Source of the DNA: an uncultured Clostridia bacterium
GTDB lineage: Bacteria; Bacillota; Clostridia; Oscillospirales; Acutalibacteraceae
Assembly: GCA_947585745.1 (NCBI GenBank)
Contig: CANPXF010000016.1
Span: forward strand, 1 to 54,008
Direction: 5' to 3'
DNA length: 54,008 nt
The position numbers and the translations under genes are program-made. Of this stretch, positions 33,900 to 41,568 are shown in pieces. The notes beneath the pieces are model-generated. The model was not told where the DNA came from. It saw only the letters and a program-made list of their open reading frames with translations, and searched no databases. The first letter of the stretch is position 1. Each line of letters begins with the position of its first letter.

Positions 33900-34839
33900 A
33901 AATTCCGCTGTAAAAGACGGAGAAATGGAGCTTATTAACAGCTATACGCGCAGACAGCTTAGCGAGGAAGAGGTCTATGTATTTTCAGTTGTGCTCTGCG
34001 ACAACGATGTGGACAGAGATTTTGAGCGTTTTACGGTTGAAAGTTTAGAAAAGCTTTCCGAGCTTTTTGTCGGAAAAACAGGGATTTTTGACCATAATCC
34101 AAAAGCGGAAAATCAGACCGCCCGTATTATAAGCTGTTCTGTTGAGGCAGTTCAGGGTAAGAAAAACTCTGTGGGAGATGATTATTTCAGACTTGTCGCA
34201 AGGGCTTATATGCCTGTAAGCGAGAACAACAAAGAGCTCCGTCTTTCAATCGACAGCGGTATAACGCGAGAGGTAAGCGTCGGATGCGCGGTTGAAAAGA
34301 CCTTGTGCAGTATTTGCGGTAATGATATAAATTCTCACGAGTGCAGTCATATTAAGGGGGAAACCTACAGTGACGTTCTCTGTTTCGGAGAGCTTACAAA
34401 TCCCTATGACGCATATGAGTTTAGCTTTGTCGCCGTACCCGCTCAAAAACAGGCGGGTGTAATAAAATCATTTGCAGGAAAGGAAAAATCAATGTCAGAT
34501 ATTTTAAAATCAATTGAAAAGTGCGAGGCTGTTTCTCTTACGGAAAATGACAGCAAAAGGCTGAAATCGTATATTGACAGTCTGAAAAAACAGGCTTCTG
34601 ACGGTGTGTACTACAGAAATACGCTGATTGGCGATGTTTTAAAATACAGCGCTGTGGTACAGCCCGAAATATCGAGAAAAACGATGGAAAGCGTTACGTC
34701 ATCTCTAAGTATCGAAGAGCTTAAAGAGTTTAAAAACGCTTATGAAAAGAAGATGAACGGCGATGAAACCGTTAAACCACAGCTTTTTGTCGAAAAATCC
34801 GAAAGAAAAACAGATTTAAACACAGAGTTTAAAATTTAA
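33877..34839 (+). CDS. Prohead protease fused to scaffold-like region, XkdF type
   Basis: 320 residues. The first ~200 are a herpes-assemblin/HK97-like protease: FSVVLCDNDVDRDFERF, GIFDHN with H73, and GITREVSVGC with S135 as likely catalytic pair. Just after it, C144, C147, H154, C156 and H158 make a small zinc-finger-like insert. Residues ~205-320 are charged and helical, as expected for a built-in scaffold that is removed at maturation. Starts inside the portal gene with AGAGGTGGAG as RBS. Confidence 0.8.
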   Translation: MKTGQVVKNSAVKDGEMELINSYTRRQLSEEEVYVFSVVLCDNDVDRDFERFTVESLEKLSELFVGKTGIFDHNPKAENQTARIISCSVEAVQGKKNSVGDDYFRLVARAYMPVSENNKELRLSIDSGITREVSVGCAVEKTLCSICGNDINSHECSHIKGETYSDVLCFGELTNPYDAYEFSFVAVPAQKQAGVIKSFAGKEKSMSDILKSIEKCEAVSLTENDSKRLKSYIDSLKKQASDGVYYRNTLIGDVLKYSAVVQPEISRKTMESVTSSLSIEELKEFKNAYEKKMNGDETVKPQLFVEKSERKTDLNTEFKI

Positions 34840-34848
34840 GGAGGACTT

Positions 34849-35181
34849 ATGAACGTAGATTTTAAGGGCTACGGCGAAAACGTAGCAACATTTATTTGTG
34901 ACAGTTCGCTTGAGGCGGGCAATTTTGTAAAAATGAAGGAAAATTATACAGTATGCGCGGCAACCTCAGGCAGTGAGGTTATCGGCTATTGTATAGGTGT
35001 TAGAGACGGTTATGCGGCAGTACAGCTTTCGGGCTATATTGAGGCAAAAGCAAGCGCAAAAATCGCACTCGGCTTAACGGGAATAAGCGTTTCAAGCGCG
35101 GACACCGTTTCATCATCCACATCGGCAGGCAAGCACCTTGTTGTTTATTCCGATGACAGTACAGTAGGATTTATTCTTTAA
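34849..35181 (+). CDS. Capsid decoration/cement-like protein
   Basis: 110 residues, Ser/Ala/Gly/Val-rich and beta-strand-like, lying between protease and capsid genes where decoration proteins are found. Segment YIEAKASAKIALGLTGISVS recalls the DUF2190-type beta fold of capsid cement proteins. Strong RBS AAGGAGG 6 bases upstream. Assignment rests on position and composition. Confidence 0.6.
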   Translation: MNVDFKGYGENVATFICDSSLEAGNFVKMKENYTVCAATSGSEVIGYCIGVRDGYAAVQLSGYIEAKASAKIALGLTGISVSSADTVSSSTSAGKHLVVYSDDSTVGFIL

Positions 35182-35190
35182 GGAGGAAAT

Positions 35191-36192
35191 ATGGCTAATT
35201 TTGAAAATATAACAATTGAAAAGGGTATGTACCAATCGGGTTCAAAAAATCTGACCGATGTTCTCGAAACTCTTGACCCGTCGGAAAATTACGAGGGTAC
35301 GGCTCTTGAGGGACTTGACGCGTTTGGCCGTCAGCTTAAAAGATTTGATATTAAGGTGTCGGGTAAAGGAAGCGACTGCGTTGAGAAATTTTTCCAGACA
35401 AGCAATTCTTCAGCGCTTTTCCCCGAGTATGTAAGCCGTGCAGTTAAGCAGGGTATGGAGCAGGCGGATATTATCCCCGACATTGTCGCCACGATAACAA
35501 ATATCGAGGGTATGGATTACAGAAGCGTGGCTTCAATTCCGTCAGAAGACGACAAGACCTTAAAGATAGTTTCAGAGGGCGCGGCAATTCCTCAGACGGT
35601 AGTTAAAACGCAGGAAAACTTAGTTAAGCTTCATAAACGCGGAAGAATGCTTGTATCTTCCTATGAGGCTCTTCGCTTTCAGCGTCTTGACCTTTTTACA
35701 GTAACACTTAATCAGATTGGCGCATATATTAGACGTGCCCAGCTTAAAGACGCCGTTGACGTTCTGTTAAACGGCGACGGCAACGACAACGCCTGCGATA
35801 CAATTTCCGCCGACGGCATTACATACGCGGACCTTGTAAAGCTTTGGGCAGAGCTAAGCCCTTATGAGCTTAATACAATTCTTGCCCCGACCGACGCAAT
35901 GGAAAGTATTCTTTCAATGGAAGAAATGAAAGACAGCAACGCGGGACTTAATTTTCAGGGTACGGGAAAAATGGTAACTCCTTTAGGAGCTAATTTACTC
36001 CATACTCCGTCAATTGAGTCGGGAAAGATTATCGGTCTTGACAAAAACTGCGCTCTTGAAATGGTTCAGGCGGGCGACGTTGTAACCGATTATGACAAGC
36101 TTATCGACCGTCAGCTCGAACGCGCCGCTATAAGCTGTACCGCGGGATTCGCGAAAATTTTCAAAGAATCCTCAAAGGCTCTCTCTTACTAA
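35191..36192 (+). CDS. Major capsid protein (HK97 fold expected)
   Basis: 333 residues. Follows protease and cement genes and has the size of a major capsid protein. Landmarks: LFPEYVSRAVKQGMEQADI near residue 90-108 and VVKTQENLVKLHKRGRMLVSSYEALRFQ near 145-172, as in Bacillus/Clostridium PBSX XkdG-like capsid proteins; the C-terminal domain ends with DKLIDRQLERAAIS. RBS AAGGAGG. I expect no N-terminal scaffold domain because the protease gene carries one. Confidence 0.85.
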   Translation: MANFENITIEKGMYQSGSKNLTDVLETLDPSENYEGTALEGLDAFGRQLKRFDIKVSGKGSDCVEKFFQTSNSSALFPEYVSRAVKQGMEQADIIPDIVATITNIEGMDYRSVASIPSEDDKTLKIVSEGAAIPQTVVKTQENLVKLHKRGRMLVSSYEALRFQRLDLFTVTLNQIGAYIRRAQLKDAVDVLLNGDGNDNACDTISADGITYADLVKLWAELSPYELNTILAPTDAMESILSMEEMKDSNAGLNFQGTGKMVTPLGANLLHTPSIESGKIIGLDKNCALEMVQAGDVVTDYDKLIDRQLERAAISCTAGFAKIFKESSKALSY

Positions 36193-36201
36193 GAGGCAGA
36201 T

Positions 36202-36570
36202 ATGAGCTTTGAAAAAACACTTAACAGGTTCAAGCTCATCTCAGGTTTAGCCGACAATGAGGCGGGAAAATGGCTCGGACTTATTAAGGAGTCAAACGCT
36301 TATGTGAGAAGTCTTGTTACTAAAGATGAGCTTTATGATATTGACGAGGACAGAATCGACAATTGCGCGGCTGTGTACGCTTATTATCGCTATATTTGCT
36401 ACAACATAAACGATGAAAGCAGTTTTTCGGCAGGAGATTTGAGCGTCAGCTTTAATGAGAATAAGCTGAAAGCCGCAAAAGAAATGTGGGAATCGGAGCT
36501 TGAAAGTATAAGCGATATAACTGATACCTCGCTTTCCGATTCAACATTCGTGTTTAAGAGGGTGAAATAG
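36202..36570 (+). CDS. Head-tail connector-like protein
   Basis: 122 residues, mainly helical. First gene after the capsid, where the adaptor that docks under the portal is encoded (gp6/YqbG-like). Sequence around AVYAYYRYICYNIND is typical of such helical adaptors. No firm family match from reading alone. Ends two bases before the next gene start. Confidence 0.6.
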   Translation: MSFEKTLNRFKLISGLADNEAGKWLGLIKESNAYVRSLVTKDELYDIDEDRIDNCAAVYAYYRYICYNINDESSFSAGDLSVSFNENKLKAAKEMWESELESISDITDTSLSDSTFVFKRVK

Positions 36571-36571
36571 A

Positions 36572-36916
36572 TTGAATTTTCCCGCAAAGTTAATTAATAA
36601 GTACGGAGATGTGTTAAATATCAGAGAAAACGGCAAAACTATAAATATAAAAGGTATTCTACAGCCGTTTCACTATGCTTACAAAAGCTATTTTACTCCA
36701 AAAAGACTTCCGGCGGGAGTTTTTGACGGAAGACATTACCTTCTTATAACCTCGCCAAAATATAAAAACAGGATATTTCGCAATTCAATCGTTGAAAAAA
36801 ATGAAGAAAAATATCGTGTTAAATCAGCAGAAACCTATAGTGCGCAAGGCAGAGATTTATATGTGTGGGCGGTATTAACCGCCTGCACAACCTATACGGA
36901 GGATGATTATGAATAA
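36572..36916 (+). CDS. Head closure-like protein
   Basis: 114 residues, beta-rich. TTG start preceded by GAGGGTGA. Position after the adaptor and the short segment RDLYVWAVLTAC at the end fit PBSX XkdH/DUF3599-type stopper proteins. Assignment is from position and general look. Overlaps the next gene by eight bases. Confidence 0.58.
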   Translation: MNFPAKLINKYGDVLNIRENGKTINIKGILQPFHYAYKSYFTPKRLPAGVFDGRHYLLITSPKYKNRIFRNSIVEKNEEKYRVKSAETYSAQGRDLYVWAVLTACTTYTEDDYE

Positions 36917-37343
36917 TATAACTGATATAGCCGATACACTTATAAAAAACGCAAAACAAAATCCCGAGCTTTGCGATATAAGATTTATAAAAGCTTATAA
37001 TACCGCGACTAACAACCCTGACGAGAATGGTTATACCGCGGTCGTCAGTATTGAAAGCGTAAAGCGCTCAAGCGGATTTGTTTCACGGCTTTATAAACAG
37101 AACACATACGGAGATGTTTTTGTTGCGAAGCTTAATGTAAGGCTTTACGCGGGTAATGACATATCGGGAGCGAGCCTGACAAAATCCGCGCTTCTTATAA
37201 GGAATGCTATGATTGAAAGCGACAGCGAGGGCTATATTGACAGCAGTAATATAGGTTCAATAGAATACGAGAAGGACAGCTCCGCCGTATATAGGGATAT
37301 AAGCTTTGACATTGAATACATTTTATGCGAGGCGGTAGTATGA
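36909..37343 (+). CDS. Tail terminator/neck-like protein
   Basis: 144 residues. Starts MNNITDIADTLIKNA; the middle segment GDVFVAKLNVRLYAGND is strand-rich. In PBSX-like orders, the tail-completion proteins XkdI/XkdJ lie here, just before the sheath gene. ATG 36909 is chosen for GGAGGA 6 bases upstream; an ATG two codons earlier is too close. Ends in ATGA overlap with the next gene. Its presence means the head end is equipped to meet a tail, though sheath and tape measure are missing. Confidence 0.5.
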   Translation: MNNITDIADTLIKNAKQNPELCDIRFIKAYNTATNNPDENGYTAVVSIESVKRSSGFVSRLYKQNTYGDVFVAKLNVRLYAGNDISGASLTKSALLIRNAMIESDSEGYIDSSNIGSIEYEKDSSAVYRDISFDIEYILCEAVV

Positions 37344-37690
37344 CAACTGTAAATCCTATAAAGATTGATTTAAAAGTTTATAAAAATACTGAGCTTTTAT
37401 CCGGCATAACGTCGCTTTCGGTCAGCGAAACTAAAAACGAAAGCTATGTTTACGAGATTTTAACCGAAAAGCCTTGGGCGACAGTATCAACGGAGAAAAA
37501 ATATGTGATTACATTAAATATATTTGGAGAAAGTCCTTTTGAGGAAAATGAAATCTTCAATTTGGCTCTAAAAATAAATTCACAAAAAAATTATTACGAC
37601 AACTGTAGAATTATGTCGTCTGACATTGATTATTCAGAGGGCAGATTAACCACTAAGCTAAAGTTAATCTCTGTGGAAGGGACGCAATAA
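37340..37690 (+). CDS. Unknown strand-rich protein, tail-tube-like candidate
   Basis: 116 residues. Begins MTTVNPIKIDLKVYKN. The end, YDNCRIMSSDIDYSEGRLTT, loosely recalls tube proteins of the XkdM type, which form a strand-rich ring; the gene position also fits the tube. It is shorter than XkdM and I see no signature. It could instead be a neck or baseplate protein. RBS GAGGCGG overlaps the previous gene; its stop overlaps the next ATG by one base (TAATG). Confidence 0.4.
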   Translation: MTTVNPIKIDLKVYKNTELLSGITSLSVSETKNESYVYEILTEKPWATVSTEKKYVITLNIFGESPFEENEIFNLALKINSQKNYYDNCRIMSSDIDYSEGRLTTKLKLISVEGTQ

Positions 37691-37815
37691 TGGAAGAAAA
37701 TATTCTAAATATAAACGCGGGCGCTGACGCGCGAAGCATCAGCGAAATTTTTGAACAGGACAGCCGTCGTTACAGTCGCGCGCTGACTGAGGAACAGGAG
37801 GCTAAAACGGGATGA
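37690..37815 (+). CDS. 41-residue peptide in the tape-measure position
   Basis: Reading frame begins MEENILNINAGADARS and ends EEQEAKTG before TGA. It is polar, helix-prone and has no membrane segment. It starts inside the stop of the preceding gene and its own stop overlaps the LysM-gene ATG by four bases, so it is translationally linked on both sides; the RBS of the LysM gene (ACAGGAGG) lies inside it. In PBSX-like elements the tail chaperone and tape-measure genes occupy this position. It may be a remnant of one or a very short functional replacement. Confidence 0.6.
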   Translation: MEENILNINAGADARSISEIFEQDSRRYSRALTEEQEAKTG

Positions 37816-38330
37816 AAACTGCTAAAATCCGTTATAAAGGCTATGAGTGGGAGCATAATCCCGAAACGCTGAATGTATTAAAAGAGGATAACATAAATGA
37901 ACAGGACTTACCGTCTGAAAACTCAATTGTAAGGCATTATTCTTCAAGGTGCAGAAGGGTAAGCGGAAAAGGAAAGCTTGTCGGAGAGGATTGCCTGAAA
38001 AAATTTAACGAGCTTGTAAAGCTTCAGAGCGGGACAGAAAGCGGGATTTTATCTCTCCCGAATATAAAACCGTTTTACGCGTACTTTAGAAAGCTTGAGC
38101 TTTTATGCGAGCCGTCGCCGAAAGTAATAACCTACAGCTTTGAGTTTATAGAGGACAGCGAGAAAAATTTTATTGTCAGGGAAAATTTATATCATACGGT
38201 TTCAGACGGCGAAACCTTGTGGGATATTTCGTATAAATACAAGGTTGATATTGAGACGCTGGTAAGCTTAAATCCCGAGGTTAAACGTTTGGACGAGCTG
38301 TCTGAAGGAAGCAGGATAAAGATATGCTGA
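37812..38330 (+). CDS. LysM-domain baseplate protein, XkdP-like
   Basis: 172 residues. An N-terminal domain typical of XkdP/gp53-type proteins (KIRYKGYEWEHNPETLN) and a LysM motif at the end (about 127-172: YHTVSDGETLWDISYKYK). LysM binds peptidoglycan sugars; in contractile-tail phages this protein joins tube and baseplate. Overlaps the 41-residue peptide and the hub gene start. Confidence 0.8.
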   Translation: MKTAKIRYKGYEWEHNPETLNVLKEDNINEQDLPSENSIVRHYSSRCRRVSGKGKLVGEDCLKKFNELVKLQSGTESGILSLPNIKPFYAYFRKLELLCEPSPKVITYSFEFIEDSEKNFIVRENLYHTVSDGETLWDISYKYKVDIETLVSLNPEVKRLDELSEGSRIKIC

Positions 38331-39268
38331 ATTTTATATTTACCGATATTGACGGAAATATATTGTCGTTTAACAATGCGTTATACATAGTCATTAATCA
38401 AGATGAAAATATTCCCGCGGACGATTTAAGCGTTACATTTCCATTCATAAAAAACGTGCCTGAGTTTTGCGATGTTACGGTTAAGGACAGGGATACTGTT
38501 ATATTTAAGGGAATTGTAGACGAGCAACAAAATATCTCGACAGAAAAAAACTGCTACACTAAAATTGTCGCGCGCAGTATGGCGGCTATGCTCCTTGATA
38601 ACGAAAGCAGGCCTGTAAGCTATACAAATCCCTCAACATCGGTTATATTTAATCGTCATCTCGCCCCTAATTTAATAAACGAATACAGGGGAGAGGAGTT
38701 CGTTTTAAACGGAGATTTGAAGATTACAAAGGGTATGAGCGACTGGCAGGCTTTTTCTTCATTTTGTCTTAAAGCTTTTAATAAAATTCCCAGAATTGAC
38801 GCTGACGGTACAGCCGATTTTAACGGAGTAAGTTCAAATGAAAGTATAAAATTTTCCAATACAGACGGGGTAAAATATAATTCTGTTAAGGAAAATACAA
38901 AAAGATGTAAGCTGATTTCCGAGGTCCGTGTTAAAACGGGTCCCACAGATATTTACGGTACGGTAATTGAAAATAAAAATGTAAAAAACAGGAGAATAGA
39001 ACGCAGACGTTGTATAGACGTGTCGGCGTCCGACTCGCTGACATTGGCCGATTTAATGCTGAGTAATTCCATAAACGGCTCTTATGAGGTAACTCTTGTT
39101 ACTCCGAATAGAATGTTAAATATACTGGGGGCAGGCGTAAGCATTGAGGACAGCAACCTCGGCAGTTTAAGAGGGCTTAAGGTCAGCAGTATTTATTACC
39201 GCCAAACTCCGGACAGCGAAAACACGACAATAATTCTTAAAAAGGAGAATGAAAATGTGGATACTTAA
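38324..39268 (+). CDS. Baseplate hub protein, late control D/XkdQ-like
   Basis: 314 residues. Segments WQAFSSFCLKAFNKIPRIDADG and the late SLRGLKVSSIYYRQT fit the gpD/XkdQ hub family that makes the central trimer through which the spike and DNA pass. Seven-base overlap with the LysM gene. Normal length for the family (XkdQ about 325). Confidence 0.72.
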   Translation: MLNFIFTDIDGNILSFNNALYIVINQDENIPADDLSVTFPFIKNVPEFCDVTVKDRDTVIFKGIVDEQQNISTEKNCYTKIVARSMAAMLLDNESRPVSYTNPSTSVIFNRHLAPNLINEYRGEEFVLNGDLKITKGMSDWQAFSSFCLKAFNKIPRIDADGTADFNGVSSNESIKFSNTDGVKYNSVKENTKRCKLISEVRVKTGPTDIYGTVIENKNVKNRRIERRRCIDVSASDSLTLADLMLSNSINGSYEVTLVTPNRMLNILGAGVSIEDSNLGSLRGLKVSSIYYRQTPDSENTTIILKKENENVDT

Positions 39269-39590
39269 TTATGTAACAAAAAACTCAATATCAGACGCTG
39301 TTGCCGACAAAGGAAATGTTAAAAGCGCGTCTGACGGGCGTGTGCAGATAAACGCGTCGAGCGATTACGCAAAAATCCCCATAGTTGCGCCGTACGGTAT
39401 TGCATACTCTCCCGTTGCGGGGGAGGAATCGGTTGTACTGAGCGCCGGCGGTGAGGATATCTGTATAGGTACGGTTTCTAAGAGTGAAAGCCTTAGTCCG
39501 GGCGAATTAATGTTAAGTTCATCGGGAGGCGCGAGTATTTTACTTAAAAATGACGGAAATGTTTACATAAACGGAAAGAAGGTAAGCTGA
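39255..39590 (+). CDS. Spike/OB-fold baseplate protein (gpV/gp45-like)
   Basis: 111 residues. SASDGRVQINASSDYAKIPI and the repeated glycine-serine strands near the end (MLSSSGGASILLKNDGNVYI) are typical of the OB-fold plus beta-helix tip of contractile spikes. AAGGAG at 39242-39247 favours the ATG at 39255 over the one at 39249. The start overlaps the hub gene. Confidence 0.65.
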   Translation: MWILNYVTKNSISDAVADKGNVKSASDGRVQINASSDYAKIPIVAPYGIAYSPVAGEESVVLSAGGEDICIGTVSKSESLSPGELMLSSSGGASILLKNDGNVYINGKKVS

Positions 39591-39934
39591 TGGATACCAG
39601 AATTGAAAACGAAGACATTGTTCTGAACCCCGACGGTAACAGCGATTATGTAACAGATATAGAGCAGGCTGTTCAGCAGGTTAATCTGGCGCTTAAAATT
39701 CCTAAGGAGAGCTTTGTATACGACAGAAAAATCGGGGCGTTTGAAGAAAGCTACAATATTTACAGAGACGATATTGAGAAGGATATTGAAGCTAAGGTAA
39801 ACGAGTGCCTGTTAAATACCAATGTTTACGCTGATGTTGAGTATGTCTACAGGCATGTCAACGTGATTACTATCGGACTTTTAATAAATGACGGAATTAA
39901 TTTTGAACATACGGAGGTGGTCTTTTACGGATAG
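39590..39934 (+). CDS. Baseplate wedge protein, gp25/XkdS (DUF2634)-like
   Basis: 114 residues. DTRIENEDIVLNPDGNSDYV start and DIEQAVQQVNLALKI resemble XkdS/gp25 wedge initiators that nucleate the baseplate wedge. TGATG overlap with the spike gene. The next gene has its RBS inside the end of this gene. Confidence 0.75.
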   Translation: MDTRIENEDIVLNPDGNSDYVTDIEQAVQQVNLALKIPKESFVYDRKIGAFEESYNIYRDDIEKDIEAKVNECLLNTNVYADVEYVYRHVNVITIGLLINDGINFEHTEVVFYG

Positions 39935-40997
39935 TTATGAAGATATACTATTAAGAATGAAAAACAAATACACGGAGCTTTCAGGGATGAACGTTCCGGA
40001 GCTTTCAGATATAGATTTAAGAATGAAGGTATTAGCCGGTGAAATATACAATGATGAGGTAAATCTTGAATTTATAAAACGCCAGATGTTTGCCTCAACC
40101 GCGACGGGCGAGTATCTTGACAATCACGCGCAGGACAGAGGAATTAAAAGAAAAAGCGCCACCAAGGCGGTCGGAAGCGTAAAGTTTTATATAAATGAGC
40201 CTGCGCAACAGCCGATAAAGGTTCCAAAGGGTACGGTTGTCGCAACAGCAGGAAAAAACTCGGTAAGATTTATAACTGACTCTGATGTCAATCTTTCTAT
40301 AGGTAATGACAGCGTAAGCGTTCCCTGCACAGCGGAAAAAGGCGGAGCCTCCGGCAATGTGGCTGTAAACAGCGTTACTGTTATGGTTACTAATGTGGTA
40401 GGAATTGACGGCGTTACAAATACCTCGCAGTTTACCGCAGGGAGCGATACGGAAAGCGACGAGCTTTTAAGAAAGCGCGTTCTTGATACATATCAGTCCG
40501 TTTCAAACGGCACTAATAAGGCGTATTATAAACGCTTGGCGCTCTCGGTTGAAGGAGTTAATTCCGTAAATGTTGTTCCAAAGGCGCGCGGCGAAGGGAC
40601 CGTTGATATTAATATCGCCTGCAAGGATATGGTAGCCCCTATGTCAATTGTAAACAAAGTAGCAAAATTGATACAAAAGCAACGTGAGCTTAATGTTGAC
40701 GTTAAGGTTTTCGCGGCTGAAATTTTCAGACTTGATGTAGGAGTTTATGTGGTTTTAAAGGACGGTTACGATTTGGAAACCGTACGGCAAAATATAAAGT
40801 CCGCCGTATCAGACTATGTTGCCACTCTTGAGGTGGGGGACGATGTGCTTGAAAAACATCTTTCCTCGGCAATTATCAGTGCAGAGGGCGTTAGTGATTT
40901 CAGCTACAATAATATGTATAGGTCCTCGCACGAGATAGATGACGAAACCTTTGTAACATTAAGAGAGGTTTATGCCGAGGAGGTAGATGAAATTTGA
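39888..40997 (+). CDS. Baseplate J protein (gpJ/XkdT family)
   Basis: About 356-369 residues. The body is clearly baseplate J: FKVPKGTVV-type PIKVPKGTVVATAG, the EKGGASGNVAVNSVTVM pocket, QFTAGSDTESDELLRKRVL and GTVDINIACKDM. The wedge protein forms the outer ring of the baseplate. The ATG at 39888 is far inside the previous gene and has no RBS. A strong GGAGGTGG at 39913-39920 points to a start at about 39927, where the codon is ACG, giving (M)DSYEDILLRM, like other XkdT starts. No ATG/GTG/TTG is available there. Confidence 0.92.
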   Translation: MTELILNIRRWSFTDSYEDILLRMKNKYTELSGMNVPELSDIDLRMKVLAGEIYNDEVNLEFIKRQMFASTATGEYLDNHAQDRGIKRKSATKAVGSVKFYINEPAQQPIKVPKGTVVATAGKNSVRFITDSDVNLSIGNDSVSVPCTAEKGGASGNVAVNSVTVMVTNVVGIDGVTNTSQFTAGSDTESDELLRKRVLDTYQSVSNGTNKAYYKRLALSVEGVNSVNVVPKARGEGTVDINIACKDMVAPMSIVNKVAKLIQKQRELNVDVKVFAAEIFRLDVGVYVVLKDGYDLETVRQNIKSAVSDYVATLEVGDDVLEKHLSSAIISAEGVSDFSYNNMYRSSHEIDDETFVTLREVYAEEVDEI

Positions 40998-41557
40998 CGG
41001 CGCTCGAATCTATGGTAAAAAAGCTTTCTCCGCTTGGAATTTACAGAATTGAGGATGAAACAAATATTAAAAACGAGTTGTCGGCGTATGCCTACGCTTT
41101 GGATATACATAAAAAAAATATTGATAATTTAATCAGGGAATGTTTTATTTCAAGCGCGCAGGACTATGGAATTGAAATTCGTGAAAAGGTTATCGGCGCC
41201 GTGAAAAGTTCATACGATTTGAGTAAAAGACGGGAGATGCTTACGCTTAGAAAGGGCTTTAATGAAAATGACTTTACACAAGACAGCTTAGCGAAATTTA
41301 TGAAAAGCTTCGGCGTTACCGAATTTAATTTATCCGAAAACCCGACCCAAAGTATAATCAGCGTATGTGTCGGCGGCTCATATCCCGACAGCGAGGAAAA
41401 ATGGATTGAAAATCAGATTAGACTGATTTTACCCGCGCATTTGACGGCTTTTGTTTATTTCGGGGGTAAAAACTGGAGACAGCTTTATCAGGAAGATAAA
41501 ACCTTTAGAGAGCTTGACGAACAGGATTTAATGTGGCAGGAAATACATTTACAGTAA
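40994..41557 (+). CDS. Tail protein of the DUF2313/XkdU family
   Basis: 187 residues. Start TALESMVKKLSPLGIYRIED follows a TTG with GAGGAGGT upstream. In PBSX this protein (XkdU) follows baseplate J and links baseplate and fibres. Pattern of an N-terminal helical part and a C-terminal strand part (AHLTAFVYF) fits the family. Four-base overlap with the J gene. Confidence 0.8.
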   Translation: MTALESMVKKLSPLGIYRIEDETNIKNELSAYAYALDIHKKNIDNLIRECFISSAQDYGIEIREKVIGAVKSSYDLSKRREMLTLRKGFNENDFTQDSLAKFMKSFGVTEFNLSENPTQSIISVCVGGSYPDSEEKWIENQIRLILPAHLTAFVYFGGKNWRQLYQEDKTFRELDEQDLMWQEIHLQ

Positions 41558-41568
41558 AGGAAGATTAA

